A stretch of DNA of 64,000 bases, taken from NCBI RefSeq assembly GCF_001704415.2, contig NC_030831.1:42206134-42270133 (forward strand), read 5' to 3'. The notes beneath the pieces were generated by a model. That model did not search any database. It saw nothing but the letters and a program-made list of their open reading frames with translations, and was not told the origin of the DNA. Shown in pieces: positions 9,729 to 21,037 of this stretch. This DNA is from Capra hircus. Lineage: Eukaryota; Chordata; Mammalia; Artiodactyla; Bovidae. The translations under genes were made by a program, and so were the position numbers. Numbering within the stretch: position 1 is the first letter of the stretch; each line of letters starts with the position of its first letter.

Positions 9729-12525
9729 CCCCAAAACAAACCATGGTCCTGATCGCAAGAATCCACAGCCCGTTCAGGTGACAAGTCTCACCAGGGCTCT
9801 GGGCTCTCAAGGAGAGGGTGCTGCGCTGCACTCTCTAGGAGGCCTCGTGTGGACAGTCGTCAGGGGGATGCGGAGGGGTGGACGAGAGCAGGGGCCCAGA
9901 GACAGACATGAGCTCCGGAAGCACCCAGAATGGCTGTCGCCTGGACATGAACAGGGAGGTCTAAGGCAGGAAGCCTCTAACTCCTGCTGAGGTGCTGGGT
10001 TTTACAGGTTAGACGACATGGAGGAATTCTGTTCACAGGAACATTTGGTGAATTTGTGTGTTGATCCCCTCGGTGGGCCTGGGGGTGATGACTGCAAGAG
10101 CTGGAGGACCAGTCAGAGGCACCTACGGGAACCTGGTTGAGGCACAGCATTTCTGGAAGTCCTGCCTTCCTGGATGTAACTTCATGTTGAAAGTCTAAAA
10201 GTACTCTTTCCCATCAAAGTCAACCTGCTGTGTGCTTAATTAAGCCTTGGCTTGGGTGGACTTGCTTCAATTTACCTATTGAAAGCCTAACAAAGCACCC
10301 AGCCTGTGGCAGACACTCGGTAAATATTTGTTGAAAAAACTGAAGGAAAGTTATGGATGCCATGGTCTTCTGTGAGGGTGATCACAGAAGGCCTGTCTCC
10401 GAGGTGCCCTCCTGCCCCCTCCCCGGGTTGTGCGTGACCTCTGACTGCTTCCCAAGGCCACCGGTTGGTCACATATCTGCTGGAGGCCCGGGGCAGCACA
10501 CGCTCACCTTCCCAGGGTCTCCTTTCAGATTGTAGCTGCACTGTTTGTCCCCAAAACAGTTCTCGCACACCCATTGGGTGTCCTGCAGTCCAGCTCATTT
10601 CTGATGCTAATCTCAGTTCACTGACGAGGGAGAGGGACATCCCTGGCCCCCCAGGCTGCTAGGGCAGGAACCTATTCTTCAGAACAAGCTACACTTGGCT
10701 CCTGCCCCCAGCCTGCCTGCACCATGCTGCTCTCTGGGGATATTTCTTTGTCTGTAAAGACCGAAGGAACAGCCTCAGGAATTGGGTGGTTGGATGGGAG
10801 CCGTGTAAGCAGAACCTGCTGGGCTGGCCCTGCCTCCGCCCGAGTACCGTGTCACCTTGGCAGGTCATCTGTTTAACGAGACCTGTTTCTAAACCTGGGG
10901 GAAATTGGTGGACACGCTTGTCCTCTCTCCACTTTGCAGGGCCCAGCGTTGTCAGCTGTGACAGCATCTGCCCTTCTTGAAGGCTTCCTGTCTTCCTCAG
11001 GGTGGGTGATTTGGATTTTGTCATGAGTGACTTTGTTCTTACCGTAATCCTGGTAGATGGTATTCTATTCCTCTTGGTCCCCGGAGAAGGACACACTGAA
11101 GCCTGAACTGACCTTCCCTCCCTTGAGGGGAGGGTTCTCCGCAGTTTCCACGGTGGCCAGAGGAGCTCCCCCGCAACACCTGTGAGCACACACTGTCGTC
11201 TCTGCTCCATCTTAGGGCAGGGAGGAGCCCCATCCTTTGAGCTTTGATTTGATAAAGACCTCCAGGAAAAAAAAGAAAAAAAAAAAGTACAGTAACTTGC
11301 CAAACTGAACCTAGAATAAAAGCCCTCTTCTGGGATATTTCATCTGTAAAATTCATCGCCACCAGAAAGACTGAAGACTTTTATTTATTCATTTAAAAAA
11401 ATAACTGAGAGGCCTGGGGGCTTATCTGTCAGAAACGAGGAAGAGGGTAGATTCAAAAGGGTCATTTTGCCTGGGGTATCCTTGATAAGAATGATAAGGC
11501 AAGTTTAGAGTCCAGCTGACTTGGCTCAGGTGTCCACGTGGCAGTGGGTCCCACACCACGTGAGGGGTGAGGGCGTGCCCCACCTGGGGGGGCCTTTGTC
11601 AGGCTCTGGTCCATGTTCTCGCTGCCCTTGGTGGCTATACTTCAGTGGCCACCTCTATGGCACCTGCCCGGGTTCCGTGGATCAAACGCTCGGCTCTCTA
11701 CCCTCTACTCCTGCTTACTTGTTATCTCCGTGTTGCAGACATTATAATAGTGTGGCTTAGTGTGTCCATAGGTGTGTGTTTCTTTGCTCTCAGGTGTATG
11801 TTCCATAAGGCAGGGACTGCCTACAAGAAAGGGCTGGCATACAACTGTTCCCTCTAAATATTGGTTGAATCAATGAATAAACTTCCGGAGAGTAGGAGCT
11901 GTGTCTTTTTTAATCTTTCAGTCTGCTGCAGTATCTTCACCTGAGAAAGTACATCAATAAATGTTTTTTTAGATTATTCATCTGAACTGAGTTCATGTCC
12001 TAAACCTTTGCAGTAACAGCCTTTTAAAGGACAAAGTTCAAATACACCGTTGGAACTGTAAATGTGTTCATTGCCAGTCTTCCAGATCACGTCATGTATT
12101 TTCTCTGATTTGTGAAAGGCAATATACAAAAAGTGTTAGAAAAGCACATATGCGAGTGTGTGCACATGTGCAATTTTTAAAAAACATTGAGTCATTATTA
12201 TGGGAAAAAAATTTGGAACCAATCCTAACTAACTCAGAAAGCTGGCCTCACTTGTAATGCTTTTCCTACTGTTCTGGAATTCTCTCCTTTGGTGGGACCA
12301 GGGACAGTAGCTTATACGCACATGTCCTGTCTCCATGGATGCCAGAGACTGGGTTTCAAGCTTGAAAAAGCTTCACCCACATTTCTAATACTTACTGGGT
12401 GACTGAGTTGTTATTCTGCAGGCCCACGAGGGAGCTATTTGCACGTGAGCTGTTTCTTTGCTCTGCAGGGTTATTTATTCTGTACAGACGGGCATTCACC
12501 TCTGCTGGTCTGCCCTCTTTTCCAG
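9729..12525. other. Intronic stretch with old repeat traces
   Basis: A MIR-like 3' end lies near 10290-10345 (CAGACACTCGGTAAATATTTG) and an L2-like 3' end at about 11785-11880. An A-rich tract lies at 11265-11290. No exon precedes the RAB31 exon at 12526. Confidence 0.5.
11785..11880 (+). mobile_element. L2-like LINE 3' end
   Basis: TTCCATAAGGCAGGGACTGCC followed by TATTGGTTGAATCAATGAAT resembles the L2 3' end (GGCAGGGACTGTGTC ... TTGTTGAATGAATGA). Confidence 0.45.
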
Positions 12526-12635
12526 GGAAGTGCCCTTGAAGGATGCCAAGGAGTATGCGGAGTCCATTGGTGCTGTCGTGGTTGAGACGAGTGCAAAGAA
12601 CGCAATTAATATCGAAGAGCTCTTTCAAGGAATCA
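12526..12635 (+). CDS. RAB31: RAB31 penultimate coding exon (GTPase G5 region)
   Basis: This 110-nt exon encodes a segment reading EVPLKDAKEYAESIGAVVVE followed by TSAKNAINIEELFQGIS, which I recognise as RAB31 (Rab22B). RAB31 is a small Rab5-subfamily GTPase acting between the trans-Golgi network and endosomes. The segment holds helix alpha-4, the G5 guanine-binding motif (T-S-A-K) and the start of helix alpha-5. The exon is bounded by a good acceptor (pyrimidine-rich tract, AG at 12524-12525) and the donor GTAAGT at 12636. It opens with the last base of a split Arg codon and closes with the first base of a split Ser codon, in phase with the next exon. RAB22A is the nearest alternative, but the C-terminal exon rules it out. 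There are no frameshifts or stops, so this looks like a working gene and not a retrocopy. Confidence 0.95.
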
Positions 12636-13145
12636 GTAAGTATCTGGTTTGTGTTTTCAGCATAGTTTTCATCTTTATGCTTCTGGGGCTCAGAGGATAA
12701 AAGCCATGGAGCTCTGGAGCAGAGTGTTTCTTCTGAGTTAATTTATCTGGTGCCACATACACTAAACTCTGCAGCCTTGCCCAGGTTCCTACAGACCCAC
12801 ACGACCCCTCGCTGTTCTCTGTCTCCAAGAGTCTGTGCTTTCACCTGTCCAGTCTGTTTCACGACTCAGAATGAAGTAACTCCGTTGCGAAATAAAACTT
12901 ATTTTACTTACAGAATTACATATTCTATAGCATTTTATGTTTGTATGTTGAGGGGAGGAAAAAAAAAGAGTGAGAAAGATATGGAAAACCAGAGTGACCC
13001 ATGAAGCTGAATGACTCTGGGCAAAGGAGACAAGAGAAGCTTGTAGTCATTTTTTGTGTCTGGTGATCATCAACAAGAAACAGTGCCTCCCTCCTACGAG
13101 ACCTGTGGGTCAAGAGTCGACGTGAAAAGGTTTTCCTCATTTCTG

Positions 13146-13392
13146 ATCTTTTTTTTTAATTAGAGTATAGTTGATTTACAATGTCATGTTAGTTTCAGGT
13201 GTACAGCAGAGTCATTCAGTTATACATGTGTGTGTGTGTCTATATGTGTATTATATATATGTACGTATTCTTTTTTAGATTGTTTTCCCTTATAGGCTAT
13301 TACAAGATATTGAGTAGAGTTCCCTGGGCTATACAGTAGGTCCTTGTTGTTTATCTACGTTATATACAGTCGTGTGTATTTGTCACCCTGTT
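13146..13392 (-). mobile_element. L1 3' UTR fragment
   Basis: Antisense ruminant L1 3' UTR: GAGTATAGTTGATTTACAATG, CAGGTGTACAGCAGAGTCATT, AGAGTTCCCTGGGCTATACAG. A TG-rich run lies inside. Confidence 0.85.
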
Positions 13393-13659
13393 CCTGTGCA
13401 GCTCCCCTTATTTTCCAGAGCTGTCTCCCAGCATCAATGCAGCTCTGTGTACCTGAAATTCACCCTGGGTTTTCTTCAAGAGCTAGGAGACCTCCCAAGG
13501 TTTATGCAAAGTCATGTTTTCAATTAAAAATGACGTTAAGACTTCACAGAAGAAAACAAGCCTAAATCCAAGCATTAGTCTCTTAATTCGAAAGATATTC
13601 CTTTGCACGGCTCAGCCAGTATAAATCTCTTCATGCATATGAAGTCTTTTTTCTTTTCC

Positions 13660-13776
13660 CTTCCATGTGGCATGTGGGATTTTAGCTTCTCAACTAGGAA
13701 TTGAAACTGCCCCTCCCCCACCCCCACCACAGTCCCCCCACAGAGTCTTAACCACTGGGCTGCTAGGAAAGTCCCT
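13660..13776 (-). mobile_element. CHR-type SINE
   Basis: Antisense: CATGTGGCATGTGGGATTTT, then GAGTCTTAACCACTGGGCTG and TAGGAAAGTCCC. Confidence 0.7.
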
Positions 13777-13899
13777 TTCTTTTTTTTTTTTTCTTTTTTT
13801 ATATGAGGTCTTTATGGCTCAAAGTGATGGGGACTTTGCATAAGGAATTCCTGAGAGCCTGGTGGTCTACTTCATTTAGGAAAAACAAATGTTTTGCTT

Positions 13900-13993
13900 A
13901 TGAGGTACTTAGTCGCTCAATCGTGTCTGACTCTTTGTGACCCTTTGGACTGTAGCCCTCCAGGCTCCTCTGTCCATGGGATTTTCCAGGCGT
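13900..13993 (-). mobile_element. Partial Bov-A SINE
   Basis: Only the Bov-A portion is present (TAGTCGCTCAATCGTGTCTG ... TCCATGGGATTTTCCAGGC). Confidence 0.85.
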
Positions 13994-14059
13994 TTTTCTT
14001 ATACTGGGTAATTACGTCTGAAATAAATAATTGCTTCAATGTTTACTAGCTCATTAATG

Positions 14060-14215
14060 CCCTGTTTAATCTTATGAAGTCGTCTCGGTTATCGTCCCTG
14101 CTTTACATGAGGACATTGAGGTGTGGAGAGGTTTGCAACTTACTCTCGGTCACAGGGGGTCAGTCCTGGGAGCAGGACTCCAGAACCCATGATCTGAGCC
14201 TCCAGTCTGCCCACT
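14060..14215 (-). mobile_element. MIR SINE
   Basis: CTGCTTTACATGAGGACATTG followed by GGTGTGGAGAGGTTTGCAAC and a TCACAGGG block follows the antisense MIR core order. Confidence 0.6.
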
Positions 14216-14447
14216 TCTTATTGCAGATGGCAGCTTCTGGTGAAAAACAGGAAATGACTCAACTGCCCAAAACTTGGGAAATGATTTTTTAATAATCCTG
14301 GAACACCAGTATAAACTAGTGATTAAAAACAAGGATGTAAATCTGTCTTTACTGACATAAAAAGATAAATTGTTGTGTGTGAAACAGAAATTACAGAACA
14401 CTTTGTATAATATCCTGATTTTATAAAATGTGAACCATAGACTACAT

Positions 14448-14646
14448 TCCCTGGTGGCTCAGACTGTAAATAATCCACCTGCAATGAGGGAGACTTGGGT
14501 TCAATCCCTGAGTTGGGAAGATCCCCTGGAGGAGGGCATGGTAACCCATTCTAGTATTCTTGCCTGGAGAATCCTCATGGACAGAGGACCCTGGAGGGCT
14601 GCAGTCCGTGGGGTTGAAAAGAGTCAGACATGACTGAGACTAAGCA
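14448..14646 (+). mobile_element. Bov-tA SINE
   Basis: This is a sense copy (TTCCCTGGTGGCTCAGACTG ... AGTCAGACATGACTGAGAC). Confidence 0.92.
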
Positions 14647-14827
14647 CGTAGACTATGTAATTGTAAATATATTCTTTTGGGCAAAGAGTCAAAGGGAACA
14701 CACATCTTAAAATGTTAACAGTGGTTGTTTCATGGTGGTGAGATTGCAGGGGACTTAAGAAAAAGACTTTGTTATGGAAAAATGTAAACATATACACCAG
14801 TAAACTGAAGAATGTAATGAACATCAG

Positions 14828-15172
14828 GTATGGTCATCACTTGGTGCCCTTGGAGGATTGCTTCCGGGACCACTGACACCAAATCCGAAGATGCTCAATC
14901 CCTTGTATTAAAGGGCATTGTATTTGTGTGTATAAGCTACGCACATCCTCCCATATACTTTAAATCATCTCTAGATTGCAAATAATACCTAAGACCATAA
15001 CAATGCTATGCAGTTATAAATACAGTGTAAATGCTATTCAAATAGTTGCCAGTGTGGCAAACTCAAGTTTTGCTTTTTGGAACTTTCTGGAATTTTTTTT
15101 TTTTGAATATTTTCAGTCTGAGGTAAGTTGGATCCAAGGATACAGAACCTGCAGATATATAGGGCAGACCAT
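14828..15172. mobile_element. Tigger-like DNA transposon remnant (MITE size)
   Basis: The blocks GGAGGATTGCTTCCGGGACC, GCACATCCTCCCATATACTTT, AAATCATCTCTAGATTGCAAA and CCTGCAGATATATAGGGCAGA are those of a non-autonomous pogo/Tigger-type element. TATGGTC at the left end is mirrored by GACCATA at the right. The subfamily is not assigned. Confidence 0.6.
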
Positions 15173-15577
15173 ACTCATAACCAAGCTGCCTTCATCCCTA
15201 CCCCACACTTCCCCCAGCCTGCCCTTCCCCCCACACCTGTATTATTTTGAAGGCAATCCAGAACATCATTTCATCTGTAAATATTTTCAGTATGTAACTT
15301 TTTTTTTTACAAAGCAATTACATGGTGGCATTCATTGTCATAATGCTATTATCATTATTAATGACATTGAACATGTGATGTTCAAATTTTCAGCAACTTA
15401 TAATTATCAGAAATGATTTGTTTGCATTTAACAGTATGTTTGGGTCAGGATGCAAATAAGCTCCATGTGTAGTGATAAAATTAGCTGGTGTGCCTTTTAA
15501 GCCTCTCCTTCACAGTAGGTTCCCTCCATGCAGTTTCTTTATTCAAGCAATTAGGTCATTTGTCCTGATCCAGGTTT

Positions 15578-15928
15578 GTTGTTCAGTTGCTAAGTTGTGT
15601 CTGACTCCTTGTGACCCCATGAATTGCAGCACACCAGACTTCTCTGCCCTCCCCTGTCTCCGGAAGTTTGCTCAGACTCATGTCCATTGAGTTGGTGATG
15701 CCATCCAACTACCTCATCCTCTGTGGCCCCCTTTTCCTGCCCTCAGTCTTTACCAGCATCAAGGTCTTTTCCAAAGAGTCAACTCTTCACATCAGGTGGC
15801 CAAAGTACTGGAGCTTCAGCTTCAGCATCAGTCCTTCCAATGAATATTCAGGACTGATTTCCTTGAGGACTGACTGGTTTGATCTCCTTGCTGTCCAAGG
15901 GACACTGAAGAGTCTCCCATGGCATTCC
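15578..15928 (-). mobile_element. BovB 3' fragment
   Basis: Antisense BovB tail from GTTGTTCAGTTGCTAAGTTG through AGTACTGGAGCTTCAGCTTC to GGGACACTGAAGAGTCTCC. Confidence 0.92.
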
Positions 15929-15939
15929 GTAGCATGAGT

Positions 15940-16370
15940 AAAAATTTGTTAATCCATTCACCTACACATTTGGGTGGTTGTCAGGTTTTAGTGATTACAG
16001 GCAAGGCTGTGATGAGATTTCACGCACAAGTTTCTGTGTGGATAAACACCTAGAAGGGGTGTGGCTGGCTCCTCTCATAGGCAATAGTCCATATTCGAAG
16101 GGTGCCAAAGTGGTTTTAGCATTTTTCATTCCCACACCTAATGCCGCAGAGCTCCAGTAGCTCCAGCTCCTTGCCAGCAGGTGGGACGATCAGTTGTTAA
16201 ATTTCAACCATTCGGATGGGACTGTGATGGTCTCTCCTTGTGGTTTTGACATCCATCTCCTGATGACCGACAGTGTTGAGTGCCTGTTCGTATGCTTATT
16301 CACAGTCCTTGTGTCTCCTCTGGTGAAGTGTCTGATCAACTTTTGCCCATTTTGTATTGATTTGCTGTTT
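15940..16370 (-). mobile_element. L1 fragment
   Basis: Antisense L1 blocks: TTTCTGTGTGGATAAACACC, TTTCATTCCCACACCTAATG, GTGAAGTGTCTGATCAACTTT, TTGCCCATTTTGTATTGATTT. Confidence 0.75.
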
Positions 16371-16666
16371 TTTTGAAGGATTTATCTGTTTTGGCTGTGC
16401 AGGGTCTTTGTTGCTTAGTGTGGGCTTTTCTCGAGCTCCAGCGTTGGGGAGCTGCTTTTCGTTTCGGCGCTCTGGCGTCCCATGGCGCTGGTTCCTCTTG
16501 CTGTGGAGCACTGGCTTCCGCAGTTGCAGCACGTGGGCTTCAGTAGTCTCGGCTTGTGGGATTAGTTGGTCTGCAGCTTGTGGGCTCTTCCTGGACCAGG
16601 GCTCGGACCTGTGTCCCCCTGTGTCTGCTGGCGGGTTCTTAACCACTGGACCACCAGGGAAGTCCC
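16371..16666 (-). mobile_element. CHR-1-type SINE
   Basis: This long antisense copy carries GGCTGTGCAGGGTCTTTGTTG and GCTTGTGGGCTCTTCCTGGA and ends CCACTGGACCACCAGGGAAG then TCCC. It lies against the L1 fragment. Confidence 0.85.
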
Positions 16667-17504
16667 CTGAGTTGTTTTCTTATTTCTTCACTTAATGATC
16701 AGCAGTGGCTCATCAGTTGTAAAAAATGGTCCCCACGCATTACAGGTGTTAGAGGACATTGGGGATGAGGGGGAGGAGTGGATGAGAACTCTCTGAACTT
16801 CATGCCTGATTTTTTTGTAAACCTAAAACTGGCCCTCCCCGTAAATATAGTCTACTAATTTTTTTAAAAAGGGAAATGGTGCCTTTGAATAGCAAGGAAG
16901 CCTAATGATTTTAAAGGAACGTAAGCCCCTCCACGTTGAAGATCTTTGGTGTTTTGAATTCAAGGTCAATGGTGATCTCGCCCCTTTCTTCCTTCTTTGC
17001 TGGGGCACCACCATTCCCATGGCTCCTGGACTTGAACTTCAGTTTTCCTCCTCCCTCTCTCATCCTCCCACCTCCGATCAGTTGTCACATCTGCCAGGTA
17101 TCTTCCTGCAGTCCTCCTTCCCTCCCTATTTTCTGCTTCTCTCCATGGCACTCTCATTATCCCCGACCAGGATTTCCTGCCAGCATCCTGGCTGAATCCA
17201 CTTCCTGAATCCTACTCTATGGTAATCCTGCGCAGAGCATTAGTGCCTTCCTAGGTCTAGACGGTCATGTTCCAGGTTATCTCGCAGTCCCAATGTTGTC
17301 TTCTTGATGGCAGCAAAAGGAGAGTTCAGAGGATGACCTCAGGTGTCACAAGTGTGGCACCAGCCCCATTCTGTATTCCTGGGGCAGGGCCACCTGATCG
17401 TGAGCTCTGCAGTGGGTCAGAGAGGACCCACTCCGCCCCAAATAGAGAGACTGGGAGATCGTGATTAAGAGCAAATGCTGCCGAGTCATAGTAGACACAG
17501 TTAG

Positions 17505-17723
17505 TTTGTTAGTGTGTTAGTCACTCAATCACGTCCGACTCTTTGTGACCCCATGGACTGTAGCCCACCAGGCTCCTCTGTCCATGGGATTCTCCAAGCA
17601 AGAATATACTGGAGTGGGTTACCATTCCCTTCTCCAGGGGATCTTCCTGACTCAGGGATTGAACCCGGGTCTGCTGATTCTTTCTTGCAGGCAGATTCTT
17701 TACCATCTGAGCCACCAGGGAAG
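17505..17723 (-). mobile_element. Bov-tA SINE
   Basis: This is an antisense full-length copy (TGTTAGTCACTCAATCACG ... CTGAGCCACCAGGGAAGCA). Confidence 0.93.
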
Positions 17724-18531
17724 CAGGTAAGCGTAGTCAGTCTACTTCTCTGGATAATTCAGAAAATCAGAATTGAGAAATGGAAGTGACAGGCAGGTCC
17801 CAGCCCCTCTACCACCCATCCAACCAAAGCGGAGCCTGGTAGATCCTGGGGCCGGGGTGAGAGAGGGAAGTACCCAGACAGCAGCTTGGCAAGGAAGAAG
17901 ATGCCAGGCCTGTGCAGGAAGCGGCTGGTCCCCAGGACAGCTGCCGCTGAGTGTGCTATTTTATTTTTGTGTGTGAAAGCGTCACAGGCCCAGTCCAGAG
18001 CCACCACAATTTACAGTTTATAGGCTTGGAATTAGTTTTCTCCCATAACTTTGTGTTCTTGAGGAATCATTTACAAAACCTGCTTTTTCTCGGGGCTGTC
18101 AACTTTCAGGAAGACAGAACTCAAAAAAAAAAAACAAAAAACTTTTAACTTTTCCTGAGCAGAATCTTGCACAATCCAAACCTTATTAAAATAAACACCC
18201 GGCTGTGGGATTTATCCTCCAGAGGACCTGTTTGGAGACTGTTCTCAGAGGACATTTAGTAACAGCACAGACATGCTCGGGTGCCCAGAGCCTTTTCAGA
18301 TGTGTGTGTGTGTTTGCCCTATTCTGTGCCCATGTAATTAATACTGATTCAACAGTGTTCGAAGGTGATCACCTTGGTACCGAATGCTATGGCATTCTCT
18401 GGAACTCTTCTTTTGTGTAAGTATGTTTAAGCTTTCAGTAAGTTCCAGGTAACTCAGACCACAGGATCTGAGTTCTTGGTGTGTTTCCACAGTGCTGGTG
18501 GCTTCCCGCTCTTTTTAAGGGGCTTGCCTCA

Positions 18532-18880
18532 TTGTTGTTGTTCAGTTGCTAAGTCAAGTCTGACTCTTTCCAACCCCATAGACTGCAGCACACCAGGCTT
18601 CCCTTCCTTCACTATCTTCTGGAGTTTCCTCAGACTCATGTCCATTGAATTGGTAATGCCATCCAACCATCTCATCCACTGCTACCCCCTTCTCCTCCTG
18701 CCTTCAATCTTTTCCAGCATCAGGGTCTTTTTCAATGAGTCAGCTCAAGTGACCAAGTATTGGAGCTTCAGCATCAGTCCTTCCAATGAATGTTCAGGGT
18801 TGATTTCCTTTAGGGTTGACTGGTTTGGTCTCCTTGTTGTCTAAGGGACTTTCAAGAATCTTCTCCAGCACCACAGTTTT
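18532..18880 (-). mobile_element. BovB 3' fragment
   Basis: Antisense BovB tail starting TTGTTGTTGTTCAGTTGCTAAG and ending CTTCTCCAGCACCACAGTTT. Confidence 0.92.
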
Positions 18881-18910
18881 ATGACTTAAGAAATCATAAG
18901 AGTATTGCAG

Positions 18911-19117
18911 TACTTCCCTGGTGGCTCAGCAGTAAAGATTCCACCTGCCAATGCAGGAGACTCAGGTTTGATCCCTAGGTCAGGAAGTTACCCTGGAGAA
19001 TGGAATGGCAACCCACTCCAGTATTCTTGCCTGGAGAATCCCATGGACAGAGGAGCCCCACCAGGCTACAGTCTATGGGTCACAAGCAGTCAGACATGAC
19101 TGAGCGACTAACATTTT
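18911..19117 (+). mobile_element. Bov-tA SINE
   Basis: This is a sense copy (TACTTCCCTGGTGGCTCAGC ... AGTCAGACATGACTGAGCGA). Confidence 0.93.
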
Positions 19118-19613
19118 GCTCTGCTTGTTTATGGCATTAAGATACTGTTTCATGAGAAGAATGTCTCTAAAGGCTTTCCCGTTAATGCTCTGAGTGCGTT
19201 GGCAGGATGAGGGATGGAAACCCAGTGTTAAAACACAGTGTTGCTGGGACCATCACAGTTCCCCAGCCAGGTCTATTTTAAGAAGCTGAGGCCTCACTGT
19301 TGCTGTTGAAACTGAGAGGCAGTCATTCCAATGGGCGGATGGGGGAAGGCTGGGAGCGAGCAGTGTGCTGAAGCCTGTGTGGAGAAGGTGGATGCAGAAA
19401 GCTGGTTTTACCTTTCCTTTACTTTCTATGTTTGATGTCACACAGCCCAGGCCGGGAGGGTGGCATGGTGGGGGGACACTGGGAGAGGTAGCCCCTCTAC
19501 CTGGTTGCAGCCTGCAGGTTGTGCACATGACGTTGGGGAGCGGGAGCAGGCCCCCATCTGCACAGGGGGTCAGCTGGGAACAAGAACTCACCCTTGGCCT
19601 CCCTTCCTTGCAG

Positions 19614-19711
19614 GTCGCCAGATTCCACCCCTAGACCCCCATGAAAACGGAAACAGTGGATCCATCAAAGTGGTGAAGCCAACCTCGCAGGCCGGCCGGC
19701 GGTGCTGCTGA
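19614..19711 (+). CDS. RAB31: RAB31 last coding exon (prenylated C-terminus)
   Basis: The exon completes the split Ser codon and reads on as RQIPPLDPHENGNSGSIKVV, ending in ...QAGRRCC and TGA at 19709. This is the RAB31 hypervariable tail. The terminal Cys-Cys is the double geranylgeranylation site that anchors Rab proteins to membranes. The tail differs from the human protein as I remember it at several variable positions, while the RQIPPLDPHENGN block and the C-terminal RRCC are kept. The acceptor at 19611-19613 and reading phase fit the upstream exon exactly. The coding part is 98 nt, including the stop. Confidence 0.95.
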
Positions 19712-20831
19712 CTCGGGGCAGGGTCCCCTGTACTTGAAGAGGCCGGAGCTCCCTCCCTAGGCGCTTCCTCGGGGCCTCCCGCCTCGGTAGTCTGGCCCCT
19801 GGCTCAGAGCCCCGCAGAGAACAGGGCAGGAAATGTCCCTGGAAAAGGATTCTGAGAAACTCTGGGAAAACCTGTCACCCTGCCACAGAAGGGCCTTTGG
19901 TGTGTGAAATTCACTCAGAGGGAATGGATTTTAGGTATTAAGTATAGTTGAGTTTTTTTGTTAAAAGCCTTAAAATATTCTTAAATTTGTACAAAAGTCT
20001 TACTGGCTTATGTGTGTGAGATTGTAAAGTGGTGTTCCACTCTGATTTCCTGTGTTTCTAATCAAATGTCAGGAACTTCTTCAGCGCTATTGCCTTAGTT
20101 ACTCCACCAACCTTTGGTGAAAGGTTCCCTTTATTTTCCTTTCAGTGAGGTGTAACTGGACCATCTACGGTAGAACTCGAGCTTGTTATGAAAGTGGAGG
20201 AAGATGTATTAGGAACTGTTGTCTACATCTCTGACTTTAATTCCATGAACATTTTTCTAAGCCTTGGTCATATAAACCAACTGAACCTGCCGACTACAGT
20301 ATTTCACGTTGTGCTGGGAGTTGGAGGCCTGGTGTTGGAAATCATTTGGAGTCATTACCGTGTAAGCAGTGACAAATGCAGGATATAAATATTATTCCAG
20401 AGACCACCTGGTTTGCATGACCTGCAGGGTAATAAATCCCCACTCTCTTAGGGAAGTTTCTCACAGAGTGTTATTTTACTAAGAGAGTGTGACATAGTGC
20501 CATATCCCGGGAGCAAATTACCCAGATGATGTTTGAATCTAAACTGTAGGGCAAACTTCTCATATTAAACAATATCAATGAATAATTGATTACAGGAAAG
20601 CCAGCCGGAAGTACTGGCACAGTAAGATTCTAGATGCCTGCCCCCCTGCCTGCCCCTTCTCCCTGCCCCACCCAAAACTACGAAATCAGAGGGTCTTTAA
20701 GAAAAGACCAAGCTTTGGTGGGGTGGGTATTAGGGTTGAACAGAAGTCTACCCAAGAATGCCTATTAGCTGGAATGGGCTCCGATGAACCTTCCCTTTTC
20801 AGACTCCCTGTCAGCTCAATGAATTGTTTTA

Positions 20832-21037
20832 TGCTTAGTCGTATCTGACTGTTTATGACCCCATGAACGGTAGCCTGCCAGGCTTCTCCGTCCTTGGGAT
20901 TCTTCCGGCAAGAGTACTGGAGTGGGTTGCCATTTCCTCCTCCAGGGGATCTTCCGAACCCAGGGATCGAACCAGCGTCTCTTATGTCTCCTGCATTGGC
21001 AGGCAGATCCTTTACCACTGAGCCACCTGGGAATCCC
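20832..21037 (-). mobile_element. Bov-tA SINE inside RAB31 3' UTR
   Basis: This antisense Bov-tA copy runs from the Bov-A part (TAGTCGTATCTGACTG...) to the reversed tRNA-like head (...GAGCCACCTGGGAATCCCA). If the UTR is read through it becomes part of the RAB31 mRNA as antisense SINE sequence. A short TGAATT motif flanks both ends and may be a worn target-site duplication. Confidence 0.9.

Larger units (their letters stand above)
1..12525 (+). other. RAB31: RAB31 intron (3' part)
   Basis: This stretch lies upstream of the RAB31 penultimate exon and ends at a polypyrimidine tract plus AG at 12524-12525. None of the upstream RAB31 coding (P-loop, switch or NKCD regions) is visible in any frame, so the preceding exon must lie left of the window. 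The intron is a mosaic of LINE and SINE insertions, listed separately. That it belongs to RAB31 follows from the exon and strand; nothing else in it suggests another gene. Confidence 0.8.
12636..19613 (+). other. RAB31: RAB31 last intron
   Basis: This 7.0-kb intron runs from donor GTAAGT to a pyrimidine-rich acceptor (CAG at 19611-19613). It contains L1, CHR, Bov-tA, BovB, MIR and Tigger-like copies, listed separately. Between them (12700-13140, 13400-13650, 15180-15570, 16667-17500, 17724-18530 and 19118-19610) I see single-copy sequence with no convincing exon. Confidence 0.85.

Noticed and set aside
16357..16695. 112-codon + strand frame rich in Cys/Trp/Ser
   Set aside because: It is produced by the antisense strand of a CHR-1 SINE.
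20431..20436. AATAAA early in the RAB31 3' UTR as the main polyadenylation signal
   Set aside because: There is no clear T/GT-rich element directly downstream and the later site at 23159 is stronger; it is kept only as a possible alternative.
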